This document shows positions 1-11,943 of a DNA stretch of 64,000 bases, piece after piece. The notes beneath the pieces are model-generated. The model saw only the letters and a program-made list of their open reading frames with translations, searched no databases and had not been told where the DNA came from. Position numbers and translations under genes: made by a program. Each line of letters begins with the position of its first letter. The first letter of the stretch is position 1. Location: contig WELB01000294.1 of assembly GCA_009602725.1 (NCBI GenBank), forward strand, positions 41,457 through 105,456. The letters are read 5' to 3'. Origin of the DNA: Spirogloea muscicola (lineage: Eukaryota > Streptophyta > Zygnematophyceae > Spirogloeales > Spirogloeaceae).

Positions 1-2212
1 GCCGGCGGCCCCGGCGGCGGCGCTGGCGGCCCAGGCGAGGGCGCCTGCCGCCCAGGAGGCTGGCAGCGACGAGTACGACACCGACGACTCGTTCATCGAC
101 GACGAGGAGCTGGTCGGCGCCGCGGCCCGCGCCTTCCCCGCCGCGCCCCGGGGTGGCGCCTCGGCCGGGCCCCCCACTGAGCGCTTGCGTGCGCTTGCAG
201 GATGACTACTTTGCGGCCGAGGTGGCGACGACCAAGTACTCGGGCTTCTTCATCAACAAGGGCACGCTGGAGAAGACGTGCGCGCTGCCCCTCCCCGCCA
301 GCTCCGGCGCCAGCTCGCGCAGGCTCTGCAGAGCCGGCGCCATGCGCTCCTGACCACTCCCTCGTGGCTGCAGGGAAGCGGCGCTGCCGCTTCGTGCGCC
401 TCGACCCACCGACGTCGAGCACCGCAAGCGCAAGCGCAGGCTGCTGCCGGAGGGAAGCCCCAAGCGACTGGAGCTCAAGGTGAGCTGCATTCTGGGCGAG
501 TGCGACACCGGCAAAGAGCAGGCAGCCCGCAGGGTGAGGGAGGAACAGCGGGCAACGCAGCAGCTCCTAATGTCTCACCAGGGCGAAGCGCCTGCAACGA
601 CTACGACGTCAGCCTCCCTCGCCCAGCAGCCAGCTCACTGTGGTCCGCTCTGTGCTGTGTGGCTCAAGCACATCTGCTCCCCCTGAGCAGCGAGCAAGCA
701 GTGGGTATGGTTGCCCTTGGGGAGCCGCTGCCTTGGGCGGGACTTACCTTGGGCCGATTATGGGCAGGCCGGTGCAGAGGCGCAGCCAGTGCGCAAGACC
801 GGGCAGCCCAAGGGCACAGTTCTAGAGCGCGCCATTCGCGACCTTGAGCTTGCATTGCAACAGCACCGTGAGCCCACCACCACACGAGGAGGCGCCCCCC
901 TTCCCGCCTTCCCTTCGCTCCAAGGATCGATGTGCCACCCTGCACAGAGCAGCGCTTGCCCACTGTTTGTGCCGGTATAGAGATTACTGTGGTAGCGAGC
1001 TTCCATTGACGGCATTTGCCTGCCCTCTTCATGCCCTCTTGTCTTGCTGGCAATGGCAGCTGGAGTCGCTGAGATGATAGCCCTGCCAGTCAAGGAACGC
1101 ACGATTCCGCCCGACATCAAGCCCAAGCTGGCCAAGGTGGCTCGCCTTCTGGTGAGCATGCTCTCACGTCATACTTCCACAGCTTAACCCTTTTCGAACA
1201 TGACAAACACTTATGCAGCACAGTGGCTCCTTACCTCATCATCAAGTCACCATGGAGCAGGCACAGAGACGCCCGGATGGCTCGGTGCCAGAGGACATGA
1301 TGAAGATGCTCACCACCATGCTGGGCGAGCTCATTCCGGAGACCCAGCTGAAGGCAAGGCCTGCCATCTGATGCCCTCGTTGGCCCTTCTTTGCAGCTCC
1401 TTTGTGAAATCATTTGACAGCTCGCCGTTTTCCTGCTCCTTTGCTTGTGTCAGGCAATCATCAAGAAGATGGTGTCTGCCGGCACAGAGAGGCTTCAAGC
1501 CAAGGAAGAACGCTTGCGGCAGGACAAAGAAGAGCTGAGCAGGTTACTGCAATTGCGCCGTCCATCACCTCCACAGGTACACTCGGCATGGGAGCTGCCC
1601 ACTCCTGTGACTGCCACCCTTGAATTGCCATCGTCTTGGAGGACTTTTGAGCAAAAGCGTCTGCGAGTGAGATGATTTGTAAGTGGGCAGGCAGTGCTGT
1701 AAGCGGACTGACTGTGGTGCGTCTTCCCTGTCCTGCAGCTACAGCCTGCTGACAAGTGTGCGGGTGATGAGGAGGACATCACAGCCTTCGAATGGGACTT
1801 GGAGGTCGAGGACCAACTGTATAAAGTAGTGCATGGCTACCTTGAGGTGCGCAGTTGCTGCTGCCATGCAGTGCAACATCACACAGGACTGCCGACTCTG
1901 TTGTCTAGATCCGTCGGGCTCAGCTTTTCAGCTTTGCTGAAACTTGTGCAGGAGACTGATTCATTGAAAGGTCCACAGACCAGAAAGCTCTACAATCAGG
2001 TGAGAATTCATTACACTTATGGATTACCACAGGCAGATGACCTCCTCTTACACATTTCTGGTACTGTCATCTCGGCCAAGTTATCTCATCATCACTTTTT
2101 GTTTGGACAGCTCGTGCAGCTGTGGCCGCGGGGCTCGATGGACAGCTTCAGCTTGAAGCAAGCACTGAAGCGGGCCAAGCTCCGAAACCTGGCCTCTCAT
2201 AGGAAAAGCTAG
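1..2212 (+). CDS. UBN: Ubinuclein-like histone H3.3 chaperone subunit (HPC2/UBN family), 5' end missing
   Basis: Ubinucleins bind HIRA and histone H3.3-H4 and help replication-independent nucleosome assembly in the nucleus. The first exon (to 112) ends in an acidic Hpc2-related segment, YDTDDSFIDDEEL, and continues in phase at 201-277 with DDYFAAEVATTKYSGFFINK, the HUN signature that contacts H3.3. A basic stretch follows (exon 374-479, RKRKRRLLPEGSPKR). The plant-type middle domain is spread over exons 768-867 (LERAIRDLELALQQ), 1060-1151 (IKPKLAKVARLL), 1261-1353, 1454-1576 (coiled, KEERLRQDKEELSRLL), 1739-1846, 1952-1999 (GPQTRKLYNQ) and 2111-2212 (LVQLWPRGSMDSFSLKQALK, then TAG). All these exons join in frame. 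Exons between about 520 and 767 are uncertain. The intron after 1353 appears to start GC (AAG|GCAAGG). The start codon lies left of the window. Family call is firm; exact exon set is inference. Confidence 0.88.
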
Positions 2213-2979
2213 AGACACTTCGCAAGCGCCCCGAGCCCCAAACAGCCTTTTGCTTCTGCAGTGTTCGCCACATCTGTACAGCACAAATCACATACTTGAC
2301 CGTTCCTTCTGATACCTAATATTGAAGACTGGCAGAGGCATCCATTATGTAGCTTGGTATCCAGGTTGACATCTGTATTTACATAGTGCAACATGGGTGT
2401 CCAAGGGTGAAGTGGTTGGCCGTAAAGAAAGGTGCACTGGTCTTCATACACATGATGGTAGATGCAGCTCACCATCGCTACACCTGATGATGAGCTGCAA
2501 TTCTCTTTGAATCTCTGCATCTCCTTATGAGACAGGCGAAGATGACTCTGACTTGTAAACGTCCCCAGTACTTTGTCATTCTTAGCGTGGGCAGATGTAC
2601 TATCACAGTGAAGAGCACCCATTGGAGGATTGCTATCCCAATGCTGCAGTCAGATGTTTGTCTAGTAGCACAAAGCATGGACTGAGTGCACGAGTCAAAG
2701 GCAATGTGTGTTGGGTATCACGTGAGAGTGACCAGAAATAGATACAAGGCACCTATTTGCAAGAACCTGCTGCCGGATCATTAGTCTATCATTCTGGACA
2801 AGCAAATCTCAAAACACAAGATGCAGGAAGCTGGTACCAGGAGCTCCCACGCGCTAAACATGCAACAATCTGCCCCCCAACTTTGCAGATTTGGCATGGC
2901 TCTATGCACAGCGAAATAAGGGACACAAGGGGTGCTAATTGATATCCAACTTGGTTGCTTCTGCTACCTTTACTGTGGT
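2213..2979. other. Convergent intergenic / 3' UTR stretch
   Basis: This stretch lies between the ubinuclein stop and the phototropin stop, which face each other tail to tail. I see no coding signal. A TGTAA at 2554-2558, the usual green-algal polyadenylation signal, is a candidate for the ubinuclein mRNA. No equally good signal was picked out for the opposing gene. Confidence 0.5.
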
Positions 2980-5900
2980 TTAAAAGTGCTCAACCGTAAT
3001 AGAGGTGGGGGGAGTGGGAGCAGCCTCGACATCATCCCAGTCAAGGTCCTCTTGGTCGGTGCCAGAGGCAGAGGAACGGCGCGATTCAGCCTCCACACCA
3101 ATCATCTTCACGGGTACCTCCACCAGTGGAGCATCCTGCAACATCTAAGAAGGCCCTCTTCAGCAGCTCGCAAATGTGAAACACCTGTCTCTACATGCAA
3201 TCAGTGCAGGTCATTCCTTAACGACCACAGGAGGTTCTTGAGCATCAGGATGTGGACTTTAAGACGTGCTAGACTTGCCTTGCACCGAATGAGGGGCCAG
3301 TTGAGGTCTGCAAAGAAAGGGTGGGCCTTAATCTCAGCAGCGCCAGCACGGGCCCCTAACCGCTCTGTTGGATCCCTCGTCAGAAGCGCCTTGACAAGCT
3401 GCCTCGCCGCCAGGCTCACCTGGTGCTACACCTTGCTTGTCAGACCTGCCCTCTTCTACCACAACATGCTAGTCAACAAGTGCACACTTTTATCAGTCAC
3501 AAACTTGGCTCCATACCTGAGGGGTGCTGGGAAAGATCAGCTCTTTCATGAGTATGTTAGTGAAGGTGCGCTGCCGATTGCGGCCACGGAACGGCGTCTT
3601 GCCATAAATCATCTCATAGAGAAAGATTCCTGCAGGTGCCACAAGATATTAAGGTATTACACTCTAGCGTTCCAAGCCTGCTTGACTGCATGTACTTCCA
3701 CATAGCAGCCAGTATCATGAGATGGTCAAACAAAATAGTCACAGCAGTGAAGCACGAGATAAGAGGAGCTTGAGAGTGCCTAACTCACCAAACGCCCACC
3801 AATCCACTGCAGACGAGTGTCCACCCCCATTGATGATCTCTGGAGCTATGTACTCCTCGGTGCCAACAAAGGAGTTTGAGGTGACCACCGGCTCAGCAAT
3901 GAAGTCGGGCTTGTCCTCCTCAGAGGGCCGCTTGCTCTTCTTTTTCTTTGCACCGCCGCCTCTTCTAACAACCTGCAGCAGCCACAGGGGTTAGCACTTG
4001 GGGGCTGCATGTCGCATGCAAGAGTAGTCTAAGACCTATCTGCAGCAGGTAACCCTCACCATTGGGTTGGCACTGGCAAGGAGGGAGAGGTCAAAATCAG
4101 TGAGGAGGACGTGGCCGTCATCAGTGAGCAACACATTCTCCGGTTTCAAATCCCTGTAAACTACGCCTGTAGCAGCAGAGACGACCAGTGAACCACGTTT
4201 CAGAGGACGCCTGCAGACAGGACGTGCAACGAAAGTAGATGCACTGCTCTGCATGCAACCAGTGACAAATGACAAGCTACCATGCGGCCAGCACCTTGGC
4301 AATGTAGATACTCAAGCGCTGTCAGGACCTCGGACGCAAAGAAGCTGCATCCAGTGGCAAGCAAGCTCAGTACAATTGTGGCACATGAATACGCTTCGCT
4401 TGCTCTGCTACTACAGTGGCGCTGAAGGCAAGACATCTCAAAGGCATGGTCATGTGTCAAGAAGTGCCACTTTATTGTGACTCCTAACATGACAGCAAGC
4501 ATGTAGTCCAAATGCTCCATGCAAACATCCGAGAAGATGCACCGTGCAGCTTCTTCTGAGAAGCGCTTGTGTGGTTGGCGTTCAAGCAGTGTGTAAAGCT
4601 CGCCACCCCTGCAGAAGTCAGTAATGAGGCACACATGCGTAGCTGTCTGCGACGAGGAAACAAGCACAGGCATATCACAATGTAAGTCATCTCCCCTCAA
4701 GAAGCATGAATGCACAGAGAGTCAATTGACATCGAGATTTTACTCTGCCAACAGGAATTTGGATGGACAGGACACGGCTGCCTACCTGGAAGGAGCCATA
4801 GAGGGTAGGCAGAAACGGGTGGTCAATTGCGCCTAGAATTTCTCGCTCTGTGCGAGCCCGATGGACCTTGTTCCGATTTATCATGACATCCTTGTCCATG
4901 GCTTTCATCGCAAAAAGCTTGCCAGTGTCTCGAAGCTCAACCAAGTGTACACTGGCAAAGAGAATGGGACCATGCTCAGTAGCAACTCCGAACAACAATG
5001 AGGTGGCCACAAGGCAAGCCTGCTGACAATGCTTGCAAAACCTTCGGACATCTGCAAGAGTTCGTTAAGGAAGGTCCATCACCTTCCAGTGTCCCCTGAT
5101 CCCAGTGGCTTAATAGGACGGAAGTGCTTCAGACCAAGCTTTCCCTCTTTAGCTTTTACCTGAATGCAGATACAGAGCAGGCACGAGGACCAATGAGGCA
5201 TATGCAGCAACAAGGGGTCACACTCACTCGGGGGCTCACACAGCACCAACCAGAGGAACTCTTCAAAGTTGAGACTTGCTCACTCTCCGGATGGCTGCCC
5301 ATGACTCGTGCTGACTCTTGTGTGGCTTCACAGCTGGTGTCATGCTATGCAGAGCCCACAGCTCCCCAGCATTCTGTCACATTGTAATGGATGAGGGGCA
5401 TAGAAAGAGTCAAGGATCTTGCACAAATCTATATATTCTTGAGAACCCTGCAATGGGAATGCAAGAGCTCCACAATCTGCAGGAAAGACAGGTAGGTTTT
5501 CTGCAGTAGCTGTCAGGTTAGGACCATCTTACAGATCCAGCGTCAGGAAACTCTCTGAGGGCGCCATCGATGTTTTGCGCAGTGTCTCGAACCTGCACAA
5601 GTGCCACAATAACCAGGAATGCATCCAATGAATGACACTGCCTCTCCATTAAACATCCAGTCTGACCGCTGCATGATTGCTCGAGCCAACTGCATTTAGG
5701 GAGGCGTGACGTGCCTGAAGGGTGCCAGCTTGAGCAGTTTCCTCAGGCAAGCGCTTGGCCTGAGGCTCGACATAGCTGCTGCCATCCAGCTGCACTCCGA
5801 TGAAGTACTGCAGGTCGCCCTGGCCAGAAGAAGCAATCAAAGATGTCAACAACACACATCCTTCCGTCGTTTGACACCGAGGACGAAGAGGATGCTTGAC

Positions 5901-8125
5901 AACGTGAAGAGAGAGTGTACTCACCTGGCTGTCACGCACTGCCTGCAAATGGAATAGGTTCCAAAATGGCTTGCCTGCATGCAGCTTAAAACCGAGCATC
6001 AGACCTGGGTCAGGTACTTGAAGAATGGAGCAGATTATCGAGCAGGAAGAGGGGCCCTTGATAATGCACCGCTCTTTGTGTAGTTGAGAAGCTGGCACGT
6101 TATATCCGTCTGAGTATCAATTGCCTCACGAATGCGCCTCACAGTCTCACGATCAGTGTCCTCTCCTTGCAGAAAACTGTGAAGGAACCAGACGGAGTTA
6201 TCAGCACCTACGAGCTCTATCCAGCTGGTCAAAGGACAGGCCGCTCTTGTGACACCTACGCCAAATCGTGGGTGCCATGTGCTTTTAATTTCCCAGAAGA
6301 GACGCTCCAGAAGCCAGAACACACCGGCAATTCCGCCCAAGGATCTCCTCGCGCGTGTACTCTGTTAGCTCGAGAAAGTCATCTGAAGCAAAAATCTGGG
6401 GAGATTAATGCTTCTCAAAGTTAGTAGAGCAATCTCCCCAAAATCATCAGAGGATGACGCAGCAGGCACGCATATGGAGACAAGCGAAGCCCCACACTGC
6501 ACACGAAGGAAGGGTTGGGGGAGACGAAGGGCTCGCAGGCCTCACAATAGGGTTGTCTGGCAGGCGAGGATCAGTGATGACAAAGTTCTTCTGAATGCGC
6601 TCCAATGTCGTGGCCAGGTCAATACCCCGACGCTTCAGGCGCGCTGTTGCAGTGTCTTCCTCTATGAAGTCGTCATCTTCGTCTTGAACCCTGGTCATGT
6701 CTGTAACTGGCACATCCTGCTCCATAGCGTCCGGCTGCTCTGCAGCAGCTCCAGCTGCTCCCAGCCTGCAGCAGACCGGGCACAGCGCACTAGTTTAAGC
6801 TGAGTACTTGTACATGCACAATGTTGTGGCTTGGAAGGGAAGCTGGGAACCGCAAAGGCTGGCTGGTTGATGCTTTGATGGCTATACCCCAGCAGGGAGA
6901 GGAAGCCAGAAGTGCGGCGTTCGCGCTTGCGCAGAGCAGCCTCCTGCTCTTCGGTGTGAGCGGACAGCCCATTCAGGGCCTGGGCCTGGGCTCCGCCTGG
7001 AAGCTCCGGATGGCCGACGACAGGCAGGGAGAGGAGGGGGGCCAGGCCGCCCTGCTTGCCTCCTGGTGCTGCCCCTCCACCGCCCATGGACTGGAGCAGT
7101 GGGTGTGTGGGCTGTGCAGCCGTCTGCACGAGCTCCTGCACGTTGCTCGTGGCCTTCTCCTTCTGCCGCGCTGCCGCTCCCCCAAGCGCATCGAGCATCA
7201 GGACAGCCCTGCCAGCAATGCTCTGGCGTCTGGGCGCCCAACCAGCAGGGCAGGGCAGACACGGCGGGGGGAGGAGAGGGCGAGTGCCCCATGTCGGCCT
7301 ACCGTCGTATTTGATGAGAGAGATGGGCAGGTTGTTTGGACGGGTGGCCTTGTCGGCCGTGCCCTCGGTGAACTGCGTCACCTCCACCTGCATGCTGTGG
7401 AGGAGAGAGTGGGCAGCCCCTTGGCCGGGGATGAGGAGGGGCGGTACATTGCCGGCCAGCTCTTTGGAGAGGAGGCGAGGTGGCAAAGGCAGGCGGGGAG
7501 GAGCAACGCACCCAATGTACTTGATGACGCGGCCGGCATCGTCCTTCACGGGCGAGACGGTGAGGAGGTTCCAGAACGTGGAGCCGTCCTTGCGGTAGTT
7601 GAGCAGGCGGCCGCAGAAGGTCTCCCCCTTGCGGAGGCACTCCCTCAGGCGGTCCAGCTCCTTCTGGTCCGTGTTGGGGCCCTGGAGGAAGCGGCTGCAG
7701 CGAGCTCTCGACCGGCGTGAGCGGGGGTGGGGGGGCCACATTGGCGCCGGGCGAGGCTGGCGAGGGCCGGACGGGGCAGGGCGTCACCAGTTGCGGCCGA
7801 TGACCTCGGCGGGCTGGTAGCCGGTGAGGGAGTAGAAGCCCTCGGAGGCGAAGAGGATGGGCAGCTCGGGGTTGGTGGCGTCGGACATGACGAACGTCTG
7901 CTTGAACGTCGACAGCACGTCCTTGAGGTCGCTGGACACCTGCGGCAGAACCTTGGCGGCGGGCGGCGGCGGCGCGGAGGAGCCTGCGGCGGCGGCGGCG
8001 GACGCGGAGGCCATGGCGGCGGAGGAGGAGGAGGCGTGGGAGGAGGAGCTGGAGCGGAAGGCGTGGTCGGGCGAGAGCACGGTCACGGGCGAGGCTCCCC
8101 CGGCAGCGGCGGGCTTGCCGGGCAT
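2980..8125 (-). CDS. PHOT: Phototropin: blue-light receptor kinase, LOV1-LOV2-AGC VIII kinase
   Basis: Flavin-binding photoreceptor Ser/Thr kinase that autophosphorylates in blue light. I could splice it by eye into about 19 in-frame exons (+ coordinates): 8125-7788, 7694-7512, 7394-6888, 6765-6546, 6395-6325, 6176-6070, 5974-5925, 5819-~5691, 5592-5533, 5373-5284, 5159-5083, 4951-4786, 4646-4543, 4344-4295, 4166-4060, 3972-3789, 3629-3517, 3419-3279 and 3135-2980, giving about 950 residues. Plant phototropins are 900-1000; Chlamydomonas is about 750. LOV1 and LOV2 both carry the photoactive cysteine in GRNCRFLQG. The kinase has the GSGDTG loop, AMKAMDKD lysine, YRDLKPEN, a DFD in place of DFG (normal for AGC VIII), an insert rich in KKKK before [10 protein letters not shown], and an acidic tail ending TVEHF. 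The start is the ATG at 8125, which opens the LOV1 exon after a Ser/Ala-rich leader; an upstream start is possible. The ends of the exon near 5691 and of the inter-LOV exon are the weakest points. Confidence 0.93.
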
Positions 8126-8520
8126 GGCGGCGGCAGCGGTGGGGGCGGCGGCGGGGGGGAGGGGAGGGGGACCGAGGCCGGGGGACGGCGGGCCATGGGG
8201 GGCGGCGGGGCTACCTACCACCGGCAGCCGGGCCCGCGGCCTAGCTTGTGCTCGCCCGGTGACGAGGCGCCCGGGCCGGGAAGAGAGGCCTGCCCGCCCT
8301 GTGCCGCCCCCCGTCTGCCCTGCCGCTGCCCGCCACCTGGATCGCGGAGAAGCTGCCTGCTTCTCCTGGGATGCGCTCACACTCACCCCCCACTCCGCCT
8401 CTGCAAGCACTTCGCATCCGCCCCACGTCGGCCCCCGGCCTCCAGCCTTGTCGGCCCCTGAACTCCGCGTACGATCCCTCTGGGCTTCACGTTGGAAGAC
8501 AAAGCGCGGCCAGATCCTCA
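8126..8520 (-). promoter_or_regulatory. GC-rich upstream region of phototropin
   Basis: A very GC-rich, purine-strand-biased stretch lies directly upstream of the LOV1 exon, with runs of GGGG and GGC. It probably holds the 5' UTR and core promoter. No TATA box or specific light-response element could be recognised. Open frames across it look like GC-driven shadows. Confidence 0.35.
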
Positions 8521-8840
8521 ATAGGCGAGCACCTTCTTCTTTGGGCTGGTTGTTCCAGCCCCTATACAATGTAATGGCTTGAATTGGCCTCGCTTTAATT
8601 TCATGCGCACCGCGCGCCTTCTCTCTATTCTCAATGGGCGAGCACTTGCTTCTTCTTTTCTCTTTGATTGACTCGTGGCTGTGAGAGGCCAGCCCGGCAC
8701 CTCTTTCTTTGGCGTTGGACACTGTCCATTCCCTCTGGGCTGGCTTTGCCAGCCCCTCTTCTCTATGGGCGAGCACTTCGACAGGAATGGAAGAGCCGTT
8801 CCTTTGTTTCGGGCTGGCCTTCACAGCCCTGGCGGGGTAT
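8521..8840. repeat. Dispersed short repeat family upstream of phototropin
   Basis: Three near-copies of a hairpin-like word (GGGCTGG...CCAGCCCC) followed by a GGGCGAGCAC motif occur at about 8540, 8740 and 8810. A half unit, AATTGGCCTC...AATTTCATGCGCAC, occurs at about 8581-8615. The same words recur at 60030-60060 and in the fold-back element at 60488-60620, and GGCTGTGAGAGGCCAGC recurs at 8678, 11949 and 12089. The region is therefore a patch of short, probably non-autonomous mobile repeats close to the phototropin 5' end. Confidence 0.5.
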
Positions 8841-9480
8841 CATCCGGCAATGTCGGTGTCGTGCATCATGCCAGTCTCCGACAGGCGCGGCAAGCCATGC
8901 GTGCGGCGTCTGGACGTGGCTGCCACCTGACGGAGCGTGGGCCTCGCCTGCTCCTGGACGTGTACTTACTGACGCATGCAAAGCTGGAGCACGCACGTCA
9001 ATTGTGCCTGGCTGGGCAAGGTCCAGTTTGGAGCACAAACACGGACCATCCCCAAGAGACCACTTCCATCCATGCGTTATGGATACATGCGTGCCTTCGG
9101 TATGGAAGTAGTCCATCATCCAACATCTGGCCCCCTGGTTGATGCACGTCGAAGCAGTCAGGGGGCAGCTTGGTGCACACTAGCATTCCGCTGGCATCAG
9201 TTGCTTGTCGCGGAATGCAGCTCTCGCTTAGCTTGCAGCGCTCCCGAGCTCTGAATGTACATGAGCGTGCTGGGCGCATCAGGTCACCCGCTTCTGTAGC
9301 GGCAGTCTGACGGAAAGTAGCCTGTCGGATCTGTATGTGCACACCCGTGGGTACTAACGTCACGCTGTTACCTCAGCCACCTTAGCACAGTGCTGCGATA
9401 CATCGAGCCCCCATTTTCTGCACTAGCTTTTGCCCGAAGGGTATTTTGGGTTCTGAGTTAGCCACTTAAGTGTATCATTC
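8841..9480. other. No gene seen
   Basis: Short open frames on both strands with no recognisable motif and no convincing splice structure. Composition is host-like. Confidence 0.4.
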
Positions 9481-9500
9481 TCACCGCGCACATCCTCTTT

Positions 9501-9770
9501 TTGGAAGACTGCCACCTTCTTTCACAGGCCTCGCCCCCTTTGGACGAGCTTGCATCCGCAGCTGCTTCTCTCGACGACTGGGCGCTCAGTGAATTCCAGT
9601 CAGCATCGCAAGTCGGAGTAGCTTGCAGCCGGAAGAGCTGTTACTGCGACAATATCCAGAAGCAGCAGTCAGTGCGGCCTGCCTGCAAGTGCGCTGCCAA
9701 AGCCAGGGAATGCTGCAGCGAGACTGCCAGGCCCATACGACCCACCCGAGTGAGCAGCCGGCAACTTTGA
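9501..9770 (+). CDS. Hypothetical small Cys-rich ORF (89 residues), doubtful
   Basis: A short open frame ends in a cysteine-rich segment with ten cysteines in about forty residues (for example CSRKSCYCDN and CKCAAKARECC). The spacing resembles zinc-binding motifs found in some transposon-encoded and CXC-type proteins, but I cannot assign it to a family. There is no neighbouring exon I can link to it. It could be an exon of a longer gene, a transposon relic, or chance. Seen: an open frame and cysteine clustering. Inferred: possible zinc binding only. Confidence 0.2.
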   Translation: MEDCHLLSQASPPLDELASAAASLDDWALSEFQSASQVGVACSRKSCYCDNIQKQQSVRPACKCAAKARECCSETARPIRPTRVSSRQL

Positions 9771-10051
9771 AGCCGGCCTGCTCACCTTGCTGGCCTTAGC
9801 ATCCACTCTTCTCTGGCCCTTACAAATATCGCCTCCTCTTTAACTACCTTATAGTGGAAAGGACTGGTACGCACTCACTTTGGGCCTTCACAGCCATTCC
9901 CTCTTTCTAGAATCTATACTCTTGATGTAGTCAAGATGATTGGTTTCCACTTTCCTGGCCGACAAGGCTGGCCTTTCGAGGAATGGAGTGCGTAGTGATT
10001 GGTGGAGGGCCTGAGTGGCCAAGTACAACGCAAGAACATTGACGGATGTAC

Positions 10052-10110
10052 ATCACCTGTGGCTAAGCTGACCCGCTCGGTGATTACGAGTCAGCACACC
10101 TCAAAGGCCT
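10052..10110 (-). repeat. Dispersed repeat shared with 51290-51350
   Basis: The complement of this segment reads GGTGTGCTGACTCGT...GAGCGGGTCAGCTTAGC. It matches the plus strand near 51305-51350 over about 45 bases with few differences. The two copies are in opposite orientation in the window. Family unknown. Confidence 0.55.
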
Positions 10111-11943
10111 TTCACACCCGTCAAGTCGTTAAACGGCCGATTGCCCTTGCAACTCCAAATCGTCGGGATTCACTTATAGCAATTGTGCCAAAGCTACCAA
10201 GGGACTTCAAATTCACAGAAACGCGCTTGCCTGCTCCTTGGCAGGATAAAGCCATGTACCATCACAGCTTGAGGCAAACTTTGGCTCACTGGTCAACTCC
10301 TAGCCGACTCCATCGAGCCAGCTGCACTACACCAACTTGCGGCTCTTGCCTTGCGCTAACGTGTGTACCCACCATTCTGGTTTACTAGTTTGCGTTATTA
10401 AGGCTCACCCGTTGACCTTGCAAATACTCTGGGCTAGCCATTCAAGGTTATCACCCGCTTCACTGTAGCTTCTCCTTCTCTACGCAGTATGGTCGCCCTT
10501 CAATGCAGACCTGGACGAGAGTCGCCTCCATCGCCCGTCCCGCGCGAGCTCCACGCCATCTCGTGTTGTGATTCTACTGTGCTTGTAGTTTGCAACTTTC
10601 CTCGCTTGGTCGGACTCAGACCAAGCAAATCCTTGCCCTGCCTGATAAGTCGGTTAGCCTCTCCGAGCATCTGTGTAGCTGCATGTCCTACGGCGTTGAC
10701 CATTCGACCAGGTAATTGTTTTGCAGGATAAATATCAACTTAGTATTGCGTGGCCCGAGGTAACGAATCAATAGCTTCGGAGTGCCTCTCATTGATGACA
10801 TTGAGGTGAGCTCTTCTACAGGCAAAGGGGGCGGGGGACTGAAAGCGAGCGAGCCCACATTTATTGAACAAGGGGCGAAAGGCGCCAAGACCACACAGCT
10901 GTGCAAGGGATTACAGCAAATGGGAGCTAAGTAAGCTTGAGTCAGCAGCCGCAAGTAGAACACCAAGTCCCCTGCAGCAACGATGACATCTCGCTTTCTC
11001 AATTGGAAGTACTTTGGCTCGTTAGTGCAGCACGGAGCAGCGCTGATTCTCATTCTCGAGGAATCCCTTCGACTTTTGCAGGAAGGCTTGACCATCGGTG
11101 TTGACATGATCATAGGTGATTTTTGCGATTCTTCCCGACTTTGAGAGAAGATGGAGGAAAGACATCAAATTCACTTAACTTTCCAAAGCTAACTCCACAG
11201 CCGGTACCGTACTTCTATCTTTCCGTGACCATTGATTGCTGAGCTTAGCTACTTATCGTCCAGTTCGGCCTTCACTACTGGCCACATATGTAAGCAAGAA
11301 ATGCAGTAACATCGCCAGCCTGCTGCTCGAGCCGTCTGATACTTCAGTCCAGATTTCACTGGCAAAGTCGGGTTCTTGCCTCTTAATATCACTCTTGAAA
11401 GCCGACATCCTAAGACCACGTTAACATGTGCTACACAGATGGCAGAATTGGCACTTGTTGAGATGGTTACGACCCTCGCATAAGCTTGTTTTCTCGTCGA
11501 AGACGGATTTAATAGAGTCGCCCATGCGCTTGACCTTCATTTAAGGCCGTGACAACCATACTGTCCAAGTACCCTCCAGTACTGGTAATGGTCGGAGAAG
11601 CCCGTGAGCTCAGTTGATGTGCCTGCTAGCCTGGCTCGCCCATGTTGCCAGTGTTGCTAATGCCCCATACAACCTACTGAAATCCAAGAGTAGATCTGGG
11701 GCACTTAGAGGCTACGAAGGACTTGGCATGCCCCCAGTAGCTTGCCCTGCCAGTCACTTTGTGACAATGGACTTGCAAGGTCGGGCCATATTGCTTGCTT
11801 ATTGGCTACATCGAGCACAATTGCAATTATGATGATAATGTATAAGATGGAATACGAAAGTGGTGCTATCTTGCAGAAGCATCTCGATAATTGAGGGCTG
11901 ATTTTCACCGTATTTGCTGGAGAAAAACAGCTTACCACAGTAA

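Noticed and set aside
3201-3419. Separate small kinase-like ORF
   Set aside because: It is one exon of the phototropin kinase domain, not an independent gene.
6821-7720. 299-codon plus-strand open frame
   Set aside because: It is antisense to the phototropin LOV1/linker exons and has no domain; a shadow caused by high GC.
7727-8582. Gly-rich plus-strand frames over the phototropin 5' end
   Set aside because: Low-complexity glycine/arginine translation of a GC-rich stretch on the opposite strand of a real exon and its promoter.
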